DNA of 64,000 nt. Source: Macrocybe gigantea (Eukaryota; Basidiomycota; Agaricomycetes; Agaricales; Callistosporiaceae). Positions within the stretch are counted from its first letter, which is position 1; every line of letters starts with the position of its first letter. The DNA lies in NCBI GenBank assembly GCA_011319805.1, contig SJRY01000072.1:1-64000 (forward strand). The letters are read 5' to 3'. The notes under the pieces are model-generated. The model made no database searches, had not been told where the DNA came from, and was given only the letters and a program-made list of their open reading frames with translations. This document shows positions 11,245 through 23,099 of the stretch, piece by piece. The position numbers and the translations under genes are program-made.

Positions 11245-11762
11245 ATGTCCAACGCCATTCCTGACAACGATGATCATATCACCCCAGTTCCACCAGAAGA
11301 GTACGTGCCCAATTTTGCCATGTCCGGTATTCTGATCTTTTTGCTAGGTCCGATCTTGGTCTTACCTTGAATCCAACTACACCCCTTCGATTGCCAGAGC
11401 CACCTTCGCTGCGCTCGTCCAAGACTCGGATGCCACGGCTTATTTTTGGTTTTCTCCTTATCTCAAAAGGACTCCTCCAATGGGCCGACCTACACAACAT
11501 CAGATCGAACGAAGAACCATGGTACAGAGAGCAATTCGCTTGGGAAGAGATCCAACTGAAGCGACCGAACGATGGCTGGGCTGCAGTGGCACCGGTTTAT
11601 TACTCCAACATCCCTCGGAAGACAAGCATGTGCCTCGTTCTGGCCACCAATGACACGCAGGAGACCTTGGAACGTTCGAAGAACGTTGAATTGATACAGC
11701 AGTATAGGGTTCTGCTTGCCACGGAGGCGATGCCAGGTTGGTATCGGTACTGTCGCGTATAA
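11245..11762 (+). CDS. Hypothetical small protein (about 156 aa) inside the repeat-flanked insert
   Basis: ATG at 11245 (MSNAIPDNDDHITPVPPEE), one intron at 11301-11347 (47 nt, GTACGT..CTAG) that keeps the frame, then an ORF to the stop at 11762 containing SDLGLTLNPTTPLRLPEPP, RMPRLIFGFLLISKG, QFAWEEIQLKRPNDGWAAV and CLVLATNDTQETLERS. No signal peptide or convincing membrane segment; no family recognised. The 3' end could instead splice on near 11735 to a later exon. The neighbourhood (between direct repeats, next to gene fragments) makes an accessory or relic gene plausible. Confidence 0.45.
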
Positions 11763-13082
11763 TGGTAATAGGTCAATTGGTGAGAGTTTCTTTCCGTCAT
11801 GCCTTGCACTGCTCTAATTCCTAAAGGTCACCGTCGTCTTTTCGAGTCCAGGCAGGCACCCGTCCAACTATCGCAGCAACTTGAACAATGATGGAGCGTC
11901 TTCAACGCTGTCGTTGAGCAATCCACCTGTTACTCTCCAATCATTGCCCCCTGCCATACGTTGCAGTGAAGCCTCTTGGCGTTTATAGCAGTGGCTAGGA
12001 AAACCATTTATAGTGTCCATTTCGAATGGAGCTCATAACGTTCGTGGTGACTATGTGTTCTAGCATGGCTGATCCGCCGCGCATATGTTTGGGTCGCACT
12101 CCGAAGCCTCACTTCTGTATTTATTGACCCTATTTCAGACCGGCGTTGGAGTAGGTCACTCCAACCGCGAGGTTTTATAACCGTGTTCCAATCCAAATTG
12201 CGAATAGATTGCATTTAACGCGTTCGGTTTCAAGTCACGGGACGAAGGTATGTGTCTCTTAGCTCCTACCATAGTGGGTATACCTTTGTATCAGTCGGTA
12301 AGTAATGATTCTGGTCGGGGTGATGATTTCCACTTCACAAGACCTTGTCGACTCATCGTGTGACAGTCTACAGTATCAGCATTATATTATCCTCACCAAG
12401 ACCATGTCAGAATGCAATCTCGTCGGTGCGCAGGTGCACACGGATTGGGATGAAAGTACAGTAATGATTCTTCGATAGTCGCTGTGGAAATAAATCGCAA
12501 AGATGCGGTTATCGACTGAACCACATAAGTTGCGACTCGAGTAAGGCATTACAGTAAAAGACGTCTCTAATTTATAGGTATAAACATGATCACAAACTTA
12601 CCAATGCTATTTTTTTTGGCAAAATGCGCACTACCTAGAAAGCGTGCAATAGGTCAGTCAATACAACGATCAAATGATACCGATATCACAAAAAAGACGG
12701 AGTTCAAGGTTTGTTTTGATTCACCGATGACCGTACACTAGGAGGTCTTGGATACCATAGCAAGACAGAGAAAATAAAAAAAATAATATAAGATATAAGA
12801 TATAAGAAGGCAGTATAAGATATTCAGCGAATATCAAACATCTGATAGAAAAAGAAAGTTACAGCGTTCCGCCTTGATACGTCCCAATACCCGGATCCAA
12901 TGCATCCGGGCCATACTCAGCAGCATACACGGACGGATGCACTGATGCCAAGCTCGTCTCCTCCGGAATCGTCATCGCAGGATGAAGATATGCTGAGAAC
13001 AGATGATCAATTCAGGAGAAAGGAGGGCGGGGAGTGATCACCTTGAGGTATCATGGGGGATGCTACACGCGTAGAATGTATC
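11763..13082. other. Gene-poor stretch of the insert
   Basis: About 1.3 kb without a supported gene. It includes a low-complexity AT-rich tract near 12770-12825 with repeated AGATATA-like units. At 12859-12975 on the minus strand lies a 38-codon ORF from ATG to TAA (MTIPEETSLASVHPSVY...GIGTYQGGTL) that looks like a terminal exon of a lost gene. The rest shows nothing recognisable. Confidence 0.5.
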
Positions 13083-13296
13083 TCCCTTTGTAGAGGCGAC
13101 AAACGATGCAGCCGTCATATACCGAGTCATGCAAGCCCGTCGTCCAGCACTACGTGCAGAAACTCCCGAGTCGCAATCAGAATTTCCGATACCAGAACAC
13201 GTTATCGAAGGGATTGAGTGGTGTTGGAAACATCAGCCGGAAGATCGGCCTGAAATTGGGGATGTCATACAAATTATGAAGACATGGAGCGTGTAG
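13083..13296 (+). pseudogene. Orphan 3' fragment of the kinase gene
   Basis: Encodes only the last 70 or so residues of kinase 2 (AVIYRVMQARRPALRAE, EWCWKHQPEDRPEIGDV, KTWSV, stop at 13296). The frame is still open but the DFG, HGD and ATP-binding parts are missing, and the sequence upstream of 13083 is unrelated. A duplication fragment. Confidence 0.85.
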
Positions 13297-13581
13297 GAAG
13301 ATGCATGCAACCTGGCAGTATGTCAACTACACACGAACGACTTGAGCACTACGTTCACAAGTCATGACCATCGCTGGGCCTCCGAGTAACCTCCGAATGG
13401 ATGCTGCGGATAAGCATTTCTGCATCTTTAGAGCGAGGTTTGATATCATATTTAAAGGGCAAGGGATGGCTGTTATACCTTTCAGTTTCTGAATAAGGTG
13501 TGAGAGGGAGCGCCTTACCTGACAGTTCCTCCTTCGAATTCACATACTGGTTCTATACTTACTCCATTCTCATCTTTTGCC
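13083..13581 (+). repeat. Direct repeat copy B (kinase 3' fragment plus P450 3' end)
   Basis: Second copy of the approximately 500 bp block at 9786-10288, same orientation. Here the P450 part is the genuine 3' end of the gene at 13355-15474, while the kinase part is an orphan. The two copies bracket about 2.8 kb of unrelated DNA. Confidence 0.92.
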
Positions 13582-15474
13582 TCGGTTATCTCGAAGACCG
13601 CAAGGGTCATAGCAATGAAAATGAACATATTGGCATTGGCGAAATCGCGGCCCGGACATGCCCTACAACGAAGAATGAATTTACGTCTTATAAGTAAGAA
13701 AACGCGGCAACCTTCGCCCGAAACCAAAGATGTACGTGTTAGGGTCGAGTTCTGGTGCTTGCCCTTCGTTATTCATAAATCTTGAAGGGTGGAACTCTTC
13801 TGGATAAGAATAAAGGAGCGGATCACGAGTGATATTCCTGCAATGGCTATGGATGAGCATGACATATGGCGCGCTAAATATAAAAGTCCACGCACCACAT
13901 GTTGGCCAAGACGATAGAATTCTTGGGGATTAAATATCCGTTGTAAATATCGTCCTGTGTCGCGCGATGGGGAATGCCTCAAAAGAAATATTACCCTTCA
14001 GAAAGTTGCGATGGATTAGAGGGGAAGTCGACATACATATGCGACCTGTGGTGTGCCACCTCAGAACTTCTTTCAGAAGTGCTTCGGTATAGGGTAATCG
14101 AGGACGGTCTTCTAGGGTAGGAAGACGACGTGTTCCAACGACATGATCGATTTCTTCCCTGGCTCGTTTCTGCACTTCGGGGTGGAGGATCATGAGCAGA
14201 ACCCAGGTGCTCAAAGCGGCCACTGCCTAAAAATAGGTGAGGTTATCCTTTGAATCCTACCGAACGATGTAGATATAAAGACAAACCGGATCGGAGCCGC
14301 CTCCGTATATAGCTGTTGCTGCAAACTTGATAGCATGCTCAGTTTTGGCATCTGGCCGGTTATTGAGCATGTTGGACGTGAACGAGGGGACTTCAGTTCC
14401 CATTCGCTGTAAATGGAAGCGACGAGTTCCCATCTGTAACACTGAGGAAGAAACTAGGTACCATGCGCTTCTTAACGAATTTATGAGGGCGATCTGATTG
14501 TTCCATGTTATGCTGACGGAAGACCTCTCCGAGCCTTTTGAAGCTCGCTCCCGGCACCCACTTCGGGACGTAGCGGACTTCACGAAGAGAAAATACATGA
14601 AGCTCTTCATGTTGATTGATTAATTGACTCACGAATGGGGAATATATCCACAAGCCATGCCCCCGGCATAGTCGCCGCGTAGAAATCTTTTGCCGCAACC
14701 TCTACGAGGTTGACCAAAGGATCAGATTTCTCCGTCTCAATGGAGTACCCGTGAGAGATACTAAGTGATATTGCGCCGGCAGTGCTGAGAAAACACCTGT
14801 GAGTAGGAATGAAAGTTCCCATGTCTCGGCGATGACCTACAGACGAATGTGAGAAATCAGGTTCGATGGATCATCAAGGACTCGGGCCAAAAAAAAGCGT
14901 GTCTCTAGTTCTTGAAGTGGACGGAAGGACGCTATAGACGCAGGTGTTCCGATATACGACTTGAGCAATTTACGCATGATGCGGAAGTGTTCTCCATATT
15001 GGGCCATTATCATCTGTCGGTCCCATCCTATCCTACAAGAGAAATCATAAACATACGCATTAGAAAAAAAATGAAAGCATCATACATTTCCCCTGCGAAT
15101 GGAAAAATAGGGCGACCACAATATATGCCCGAACGCTTGTCAAGAAGTTCAATGGACGTCTGTAAATCATTGAGGAGGATTATGTCCTGTCCTAGAACGG
15201 TGACAGAACTTATTGGGCCTAATCAGATTCGACGAATGTCAGACTCTGATTCCTCGAATGTGCAACTCATAACATGCTAACCATATGTTCTTTTGTGAGA
15301 AACCCAAGGAAGAGGGTCGCCGTGGCTGGGCAAGTCCAATATGTTCCCTACGAGCGGAAGCCCTTGCGGACCAGGTGGTAGCGGCGGCCGACGCCAGTTG
15401 CGGACGGCTATGAAAATGGCCGTCAAGAGTGCGACGCCTGTGAGTGAGAAGGCTGAAGTCTCAAAAGCTAACAT
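13355..15474 (-). CDS. Cytochrome P450 monooxygenase 1 of the putative prenyl-aromatic cluster
   Basis: Membrane-anchored fungal P450, about 500 residues over many short exons. ATG at 15474 (MLAFETSAFSLTGVALLTAI, a hydrophobic anchor), then the proline hinge RRPPLPPGPQGLPLVGN, ISSVTVLGQDIILLND, the I-helix-side region, the K-helix EALLKEVLRW (ExxR) near 14050-14090, and the heme loop FGFGRRACPGRDFANANMF, split by an intron at about 13677-13723; the Cys is the iron ligand. The end is HPLPFKYDIKPRS to the stop at 13355. It diverges from P450-2 over a 672 bp shared promoter, and its 3' end was duplicated as copy A at 10.0-10.3 kb. Substrate unknown; context suggests oxidation of a prenylated aromatic. 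Confidence 0.9.
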
Positions 15475-16146
15475 CACTGACAAGAGACGGTCCTTGCATC
15501 GTCTATCGTTTGATTTTAAGGTAGGAGTAATTTAGTTGGTCAAAATAGAAAAACAAATATTGAGCATTCATGTCGGAGTTTTTGCTCCTTTTTGGTTTAG
15601 CATCATCGTGGAGAGTTCTAACTTGTAAATGTACACGGCCACACCAACCTGCACCACAAACATCGATCCATATCATTACAACCTACGGGGAATGTAGGTC
15701 AGAGTGCGGCATAATCGATCAAGATAAAAACTGTTCTGCCGGCTTGTCAGAGGTGACTGGTTCCGAGATAGTGATTCGCATGTGAGGCAAAGACTTCAGA
15801 ATGCAACTACTATTTCGCGCTGCATTCTGGAGGTGAATTTCTGATCTCTTTCCCAGACACAGAATGCAACTAAATGGCGCCAAGCGGTCAGCCCATCAGG
15901 CAGACTCCACCGACCTCGAGTAGAACTGGACCAAATGACGCCGATGTTTACGTGCGTAATGGAATGGAGAAATGCTACAGCGTCTTTCCTGAATGTCGTC
16001 GCAATTGGTCTCACCAAAGAACGGTATGGGCCACCTCGCTGACTCGCACCGAACTCAAAAATGTACATTTTTGCATTCCAGGATGTGAGTAGATATATCT
16101 CCTCCCATGTCGTCTGAAAGGTCTTTCGCCAATCTGACCATTCAGA
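15475..16146. promoter_or_regulatory. Divergent P450-P450 promoter with repeated AGAATGCA motif
   Basis: A 672 bp gap between two oppositely transcribed P450 genes. AGAATGCAACT occurs at 15798-15808 and again at 15861-15871. The reverse form TGCATTCT lies at 15821-15828, making an exact 8-bp inverted pair with the first, and a near copy TGCATTCC is at 16072-16079. Such spaced inverted elements are typical of dimeric regulator sites; that role is inference. Confidence 0.45.
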
Positions 16147-18337
16147 ATGTCCATGTCCCAAGTGCTTTTATCTCTGGCAACAGCGTTCGCCATATACGCA
16201 TTCTTCGCTAAACGGTTCAAGAGAGTCCACCTTCCCTATCCTCCTGGGCCGCCTGGCTATCCGATAATCGGCAATCTGTTCGATGTACCCAGGAGTCTCC
16301 AATGGAAAAGGTATACGGACTGGGCTAAGCAATATGGTTGTCATCTCTGCCGTGCCAAGTCCGAGCTCATCGCTGACATGATTACTCTGTAAAGGTGGTA
16401 TCGTGCATATCAACGTTCTTGGTCGCCATTTGGTTGTCTTGAATACCGAAGAAGCCGCGTACGACCTCCTTGAAAAGAGGTCTGGAATATACTCCGACAG
16501 ACCAGATCTGGCTGTCATGAATATGTGTGTATTGCTGGCCAAACATAGAGAAGGCTTACTTATGCGTTAAAAGGAATGGCTGGCATGTTAATATGGGATT
16601 AAAGCATTACGGAGATGAATGGCGTCATGATAGGCGCGTCCTTCATCAGCAATTCCGTCGTGAAGCAGCGCCCGGCCTTCATCCATTAGAACTTGCAAAG
16701 TCACAACAGCTATTACGCCATCTTTTATCAAGACCTCAAGACTTTCAAGATCATTTTCAGATGTATGTTAGAGCACATTCACGCGCTTGCACTAACGCGG
16801 CTGTTTTCTTGTCAGTTATCCAGCGAGCATGATCATGTACCTTCTGTATGGACATGAGGCCTCGTCCTTCAACGATCCCTTGATGCAATTGTCGTTTGAG
16901 GCAATCTGGTTATTTTCGCGGTCCGTCTTCCCTGGTACCAATATTATCAACATCTTCCCACCTCGTAGGTCGCCTGTATAGCTTTCATCAAATATACTAC
17001 CATCGTTTTCAGTACGACACCTTCCCAAATGGATGCCCGTTTTGAAAGACGCTCATGATCTCTGCACCAAAAGTCGACATCTTCTGGAAAGAATGCAGTG
17101 CATTCCATTTGACTCGATGAAGAGACACATAGTGAGTGCATCGCCATTGTTACTGGAGACTCCGCCACCTACTCTCATTAGGCACAGGGAACGGTAGTAC
17201 CGTCTTGGGCTTCTGCTCTTCTGGAGAAAAATGCAAGAAAAGGTGCACACATCGTGTCAGAAGACACTATCAAGGCCTTGGGTGTCAGCACTTTCGCAGG
17301 TATGCGATTCTCACCAGTAAAATAGCGCTATTTCTGATGTCCGTTAAGCGGCCACTGAAGCGGTAACTTAGTTGCACAATTCAACTTATTGGAGCTTGAT
17401 TTCTCCGCCAGATCTCATCGTTTCTTTCTACCTTCGTCCTGGCAATGATTCTTTTTCCAGATGCTCAAGAGCGAGCTCAGGAGGAAATAGATCAGGTCAT
17501 TGGCGACGCGAGACTGCCAAACTTTGACGATCGCGAATCTTTGCCTTTCATAGAGGCGCTTTGCCGTGAAATATTCAGATGGCATGGTCCTGCCCCTCTT
17601 GGTATGTGTTTTGCTTGGTTGAACCACGATGCGATGTTCTCAATCCTCTCTTCCTTGATCCCCTGAAGGAGCACCCCACGCTTGTACTCAAGATGACACA
17701 TACAAAGGCTATTACATTCCCAAAGGTAACTCTTCATCTTCGTTTGTTCAGCCCATCTAATACTCCACTCGTAAGGCGCAGCAATTATCTCTAACCAATG
17801 GTGCGCCACCGTTATTAACAAGGAGACGAGCTGCGCACTAATTATCTTGTCAGGGCAATGTGGAGGGATGAGCGTGTGTATCCTGAACCAGAAAAATTCA
17901 AACCAGAACGCTTTCTCAATCCTGACGGTACGCTTACTGATCAACGTCCGCCTGCTTTTGGTTTCGGTAGACGGTGAGCCCATCTTAAGAATTATATCAT
18001 ACGTGCCAATCTTTCGTTTACTCAAGTGTATGTGCTGGACGATCAATGGGTGATGCGAGTGTCTGGATTGCTGTCGCATCAATTTTGTCGGTCTTCTCCA
18101 TCAGCAAGGCGAAAGATGCCTCTGGAAGAGACATCGAGGTTTCTGAGCAATACTGTGATGGAATCGTCAGGTAAGTCTTAGCGCCAAAAATTGAATGCAC
18201 ATGATAATATGCATCTTCATTACAACAGTTCACCCCTCCCATTTCAGTGTTCAATCGTCCCGAGATCAGAGCACGCGAGAGAATTGATTACGAACAACCC
18301 TCCTGTGCACTTCGACAGCAATGTCATGTACTATTGA
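16147..18337 (+). CDS. Cytochrome P450 monooxygenase 2 of the putative prenyl-aromatic cluster
   Basis: Full-length fungal P450. ATG at 16147 gives an N-terminal anchor (MSMSQVLLSLATAFAIYAFF) and hinge LPYPPGPPGYPIIGNLFDVP. Then come GIVHINVLGRHLVVLN, GDEWRHDRRVLHQQFR (C-helix), the K-helix EALCREIFRW (ExxR), PERFLNPDG, and the heme loop FGFGRRVCAGRSMGDASVW, split by an intron at about 17974-18028. The last exon ends NVMYY at 18335. Reading frames join cleanly across the introns, with no single-base losses seen. Related to but clearly distinct from P450-1. Faces UbiA tail to tail. Confidence 0.92.
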
Positions 18338-18775
18338 ACTACCTGACGTATATGGTAGAATAAGATGGTTGGCTCTTCTCCGCGTTACGCAAGCATGAAC
18401 CAGATGTTCGATGGGCCACATGTGCTGAAGACTGTCCAGAAAACTCAACTACGGCCTTTGGAGCGTAAATTCGTTAGATGATCAACGGCCACTGATATCA
18501 AGTGCCTCGGACTGTACCTTCCTTTTGTACTTACCATGATCTCAAATCACTTGCTAGCCATCCCTGCAGGAAACCTCTATCGGATGATTCATGGTGAACC
18601 GGGAGTATTGTCCATTTTCCTCGCTCAGTGATGCTGAGTAGCATCTAAAAAGGAGATACGCTTAAAACATATTGCCAGTATTTCGAGAGAAGTGCATCGT
18701 TCACACATCAGGGAAAAATTATGCAAGAGGATTATACATGGTCTACGGTGTGGGGGGTTCGGATGGGGTGGTTTG
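18338..18775. other. Convergent spacer between P450-2 and UbiA
   Basis: 438 bp between two stop codons; no ORF of note. It should hold both 3' UTRs and polyadenylation signals. Nothing else recognised. Confidence 0.5.
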
Positions 18776-20202
18776 TTAAATCACAGATAGATAGTCAATA
18801 ACAAGCCCCGTTTCCATGATCGCGCCCAGATAAAACGCATTGGCCTTGAACTGCAGCCCTAATGAGATTCTCATGAAGGACGAGAGAATTTGAACGCACG
18901 ACACGGAAACAGTCCTTCGGCGCATCAACGTCGAGAGTGTACAGTTGCCAAACAAGATGCACGACGACGCCACCAATGCTGATTGCATAATAATACGAAG
19001 ATTGGTTGTTTGTAGCCCCCGAATACGTCAGTAGCACGGCAAAGAACAACCCAAATACCGCAAGATACTGCTTGACGTGTTTCCCGAAGAAGAGAGGTGT
19101 AGATTTGATACCAGCGCGGGCATCATCCTTCCTATCTTGACAGGCATAAATGGTGTCTATTGCGATGTTTAATATGACACCACAAATCAAAATCCAGTCT
19201 TACGCATGCTCACCATACCAAAGTGTCCAGCTAAGAAGTGGGATTAGTAGAAGAAATGCAGAGACAACGTATGGCTTACAAAAATGTTGCCAGACCAAGG
19301 GTTACACAGCTTTTGGTGTAAGTGCCAGCTGCAATAGCCCAGGACATTGCGACTCCTACGTTAATCGAGATACCTATTGGTGCATATGCGGGATAAGCGG
19401 GGATGAATCTACACTAGTAAAGAAGTCAAATACCTAGCCAAGCTTGGGGCCAGTATGTCACCCTTTTCATAAGAGGGTACAGGGCGGCTAGGGGAAGATA
19501 GAGAATACACCTATTTCCCAACTGTTAGGCAGGTCAGCTCTATTCACCGAAACCGCACGAAACGGAACATACACGAGGCGATCAAACTCCCATATCATAG
19601 AGAACAGGATTACAATGTGGATGATAATATAGCCAAGAGCTGCAGGAACGGATATTTTCCCGGATGCGATGGGTCGATTTTTCGTACGTTCTTAAGGACA
19701 ATCAGAAAATCTAGTTCGATGGCACGCAAAAATTTTTGAACTTGCCAACTTGGGCGTCGAAATCCCGGTCCAAAATATCATTCCAAATACAGCCCAGGCC
19801 TTAGGAAACATCTTCAGAACCACGAAAGACGAAGCCGATGTTTAAGTTTGAACATACTGGAGAGTAGGTGAGTTAGCTTTTATAGCTTTTATTAGAGAAC
19901 GGACAAGCAAGGCATTACCTGTGTGAAAGGTAGGATGCGAAAACCCCATTCACCATGAGTCGCAGGAAACGCTCCAGTGGCATCTGTACAGTTCGAGCGG
20001 CCATTGTAAGACCCCATGCTGGTAGGGAAGGCTTGTGAACACGCCGACAGAGCATGAGGAAAATACCAGCACACCAAACGGCCAGTAGACCAGTATTGAA
20101 CCAGAAAGCATGTTAAAGCGAGAGAGATCGATCTGTCGTTCAATTAACAATTCAAGATTGCCATTTGTCCGGAGGAAAGGACGTCACCCAGGATTGCAAC
20201 AT
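18776..20202 (-). CDS. UbiA-type aromatic prenyltransferase
   Basis: Integral-membrane prenyltransferase that joins an isoprenoid diphosphate to an aromatic acceptor. The two Asp-rich Mg-diphosphate motifs are present: NDILDRDFDAQV (near 19755-19775, with RPIASG following) and YACQDRKDDARAGIKST (near 19085-19140). Hydrophobic helices surround them (LAVFGLFFAVLLTYSGA and others). The likely start is ATG at 20202 (MLQSW, intron, then IDLSRFNMLSGSILVYWP); the C-terminus is FYLGAIMETGLVIDYLSVI, stop at 18776. An A3 run at 20076-20078 (T3 on the coding strand) is one base short of the expected frame YWPFWCAGIF. It could be the ubiquinone enzyme Coq2, but no mitochondrial leader is evident and the P450/OMT neighbours favour specialised metabolism. 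Confidence 0.87.
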
Positions 20203-21298
20203 CGCCTTCCTATAATTTTCTTGCATGTTGGAGTTACTGTACAACTGACAAGGCAAAACAAAACTGCCTTTTAAGCAGAACCGGAAACGTCAGATTTGAA
20301 GAAATAAATAATATGAAGCCCTTACGTTGACAGCTGAATTAATGGATTGAATTGGGCCACATACCGTTCCCGCTTCGTACCTTTCTCAACCTATAGAGAT
20401 AGTGTTTTCCACGTATAGACAGTGTTGTTGCAATCTCTCCACTCCGGTTCAGACGCTCCGTTCTTTGCGAGCTTTCAGCTTAGCTATAGAAGGAAAGAGT
20501 CACCGACTATTAATGAATTACCGAAAAACAGTTTTTCTGTTTGTCGTAGTGCATCTAGGTCCTTGGTGGTGGCGCCTAGAATGACCGTAACATTGCGAGA
20601 TCTCCCAGCACCGGAAAGTCGCAATGGAGCACAATCAAGGGACCAGCCATCCTCCGAGTGCTAAGGAACACGAGTCTGAGTTGAGGACTGCGCGAAATCA
20701 TCGACAACGGTCAAGCCTACTTTGAGTCCAATCGCCGAGTCAGAGCAGAGGCTCCTTGAGGCGATCTACGTCTTACAGTTACTCCGGATCGGTAAGAATC
20801 TAAGGTCCAAAGCGCTATAGAACGAGGCCACATATCCGTTGTTCGTATGCTGTGTAACTGTTCAACGTCAACATGTTTTCTGAGTCGGATGGACTGCGTT
20901 AAAGATCAGGATTTTGGAGCTCAAAAGAAAATTGATTCGATTCAGGGAGGTGTTTCGAACAATCGTTGCCCCAATGAACTGAATGTGGGAATAGCGAGCA
21001 CCATCGGTATTGACATGTTTGAGGTTAAGTTGGTGGCACACTTTCAAGGGACTATCACACGCTTTTAGGGTACAATGCAATCACGCAATGTATTAGACTT
21101 GTGTGTACAATGGAGTCAGGACTTCGACCATACTGTGAGGATTGGCCTCTTCATTCGCCAGATGTATGGATGAATAAATTGACAATGGTGAGCTCTGAGA
21201 TCTGATTGGTCAATCGGAGGTCACCCTTCTCTACATATATCAAAAGGCCGCGCTCATTGCAACATTAATTAAGAGATCGATGGGTCAGGGCCAGAAAC
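20203..21298. other. Spacer between UbiA and the O-methyltransferase
   Basis: 1.1 kb with no confident gene. On the plus strand a short reading frame starts at the ATG near 20623 (MEHNQGTSHPPSAKEHESEL) and, after a one-base shift, continues as SPIAESEQRLLEAIYVLQLL up to a GTAAG near 20789. This could be the first exon of a small unknown gene, but no downstream exon was found. The UbiA promoter should lie within 20203-20600. Confidence 0.35.
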
Positions 21299-23099
21299 TA
21301 CACAGCGGAGTAAAAGAAACATGGCAAAGTGGCGTCTTTGATAATGGACTCCAACTTCCAACCTGTTGCCTCTCCCAGTTCTCTGAATTCGGCTTCAGTC
21401 CGCTCTTTGCCGTTGAATAGATTCATCATCTAGATCAGAGGTAAAGATCAGCTTTTGTTCAATATGAGACCAGAGACGCCTTACTTGAATATCCAAGCCC
21501 GTTACGAAACCGGCGCCCGCAATCCCGAGATTGGGAAGCAGTGGATAAGGGACTTCGCGACCTGAAGCGCATGTGATAGCGCAACACTCGGAGGTATGTA
21601 CGGCGAGCATGTCAAAGATGATCAACTTGGACGACGCGGAAGCGGCGTCGCGGAGGTGTCTGAGAATGATCTTGGCTTCGTGATCAGGCCAGTCATGGAT
21701 GACGACGCGAAGGAAGTATATTGCCGCTGCCTTGATGGGCTGAGGATTGAAGAAATCATGGGCTATAGCACAGGGGCGTGGATCAGTGCGCGCTATCTAG
21801 GCGGGCTCTAAACCGACCTTGGAGCTCAACTCGCCCGTTCAGAATTGCATCCGGTGCGGTCGCATCCCAAAACTAGGAGTGGGTCATAATTGTGGCTTGT
21901 ATTAGCAAGCTCAGATGGACTTGCCTCTTTCGCTCCAATGATCTGTTTCTCGAGATCTTGGACCACATAGCGGTATTGAGGCATTGCTTCATATAGTGTG
22001 TGGGTCATTGTGCCGATGCTGCCGCCAACATCCACGATAAGGTCATCCTCCTTGAGGTCGGATACTACGATGGCTAAATCAGGAGTGAATTAGATGAGGA
22101 CGTCCCGGAACAATCGAACAGCCAGCCGAACCATTAATCAAATGGTTTTTGTTGAATCGCTCAGCGCCCCCTTTCATTCCGGCACTGAACCGCCTGGCAC
22201 GCCATTCGTTTCCAGGCTCTTCGTACCAATCCCACATCTTGGCTTTGGTTTCGAGAGCGATGTTGAACGGGGCGTCGTCTGTACCTGGATTTTGCAGGAA
22301 CGAGGAGAGGAAGACGCTACTTTTGCTGGCTTCATCGGCACTATTACCAGCGATGAAATTCGTCAGACGGGAGCAAAGACTTGTCAAGTCGACCTACGTT
22401 GAAGAGATGAAAGCCGCAAGCGGAGCACCATCAAAACGTGCGACGGGGCTGCCTCAATATTGTTGAAAATTGCCATAAAATCGCGAGATATCATTGCCTT
22501 ACTCAGATTGGATTTCTTCTAAGCTTTTGCCTTTGGTTAAGACGGAAGATATACGATTATTGGCGAACACATCAGGCGAAACTTCACGGAAGATATGGCG
22601 CGTCGCAAGGAAGCGAAGCACTCTAGCTGATCCCCGATTCAGTCTGGGAAGGACACAACGAACAGTCGAAGCGCTTACCAATATAAGATGGATTAACACC
22701 ATTCTTAGCAGATATGTCCTTGACGTGGAGGCCCTGGAGAACCGAGGGCATCAGTTCTCATTCGGGTCATATGACGGAGACACGCACAGTTGACCCAGCC
22801 TCTTGCAAGATGTCAGGAATGTTGACGTCGACTACGAAGCCCAAAGTCGCTGTATAGTACATCCCTGGCCCTACCTCTTCCAGAGTTTGGAAGGGCAAGC
22901 GAACTGCTGCCAGGAGTTGAGCGGCTGCTGCAATGAGTAGGGCTCCAGTCTCGACAAGAGTGGGGTCGAAATCGAGGGCTGAAGGCACATAGGGATCGTC
23001 TAGACGTGGCAATTGAAGTCCTGCTTTACGGTAAGTCTCCTTCAAGGTGTGCACTTCTGTCGAAATGATGTTAGCAAGGGCAGTCAACTGGCACGCCAT
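21299..23099 (-). CDS. SAM-dependent O-methyltransferase (plant/fungal COMT-like family 2)
   Basis: Cytosolic methyltransferase for phenolic hydroxyls. ATG at 23099 (MACQLTALANIISTEVHTLK) starts the helical dimerisation/winged-helix half (ATRHIFREVSPDVFANNRIS). The Rossmann half has the SAM motif IVDVGGSIGTMTHTLYE near 21990-22030 and FLRVVIHDWPDHEAKIILRH, whose His is the expected catalytic base, then LIIFDMLAV. The end is LPCFFYSAV with stop at 21299. Introns are many and short; two inner boundaries (around 22400 and 22690) were set only by frame. As the outermost gene of the P450-UbiA block, it probably methylates the same product. Confidence 0.85.

Noticed and set aside
12770..12830. AT-rich AGATATA units as a transposon end or origin
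   Set aside because: Short irregular low-complexity sequence without terminal inverted repeats or target-site duplication.
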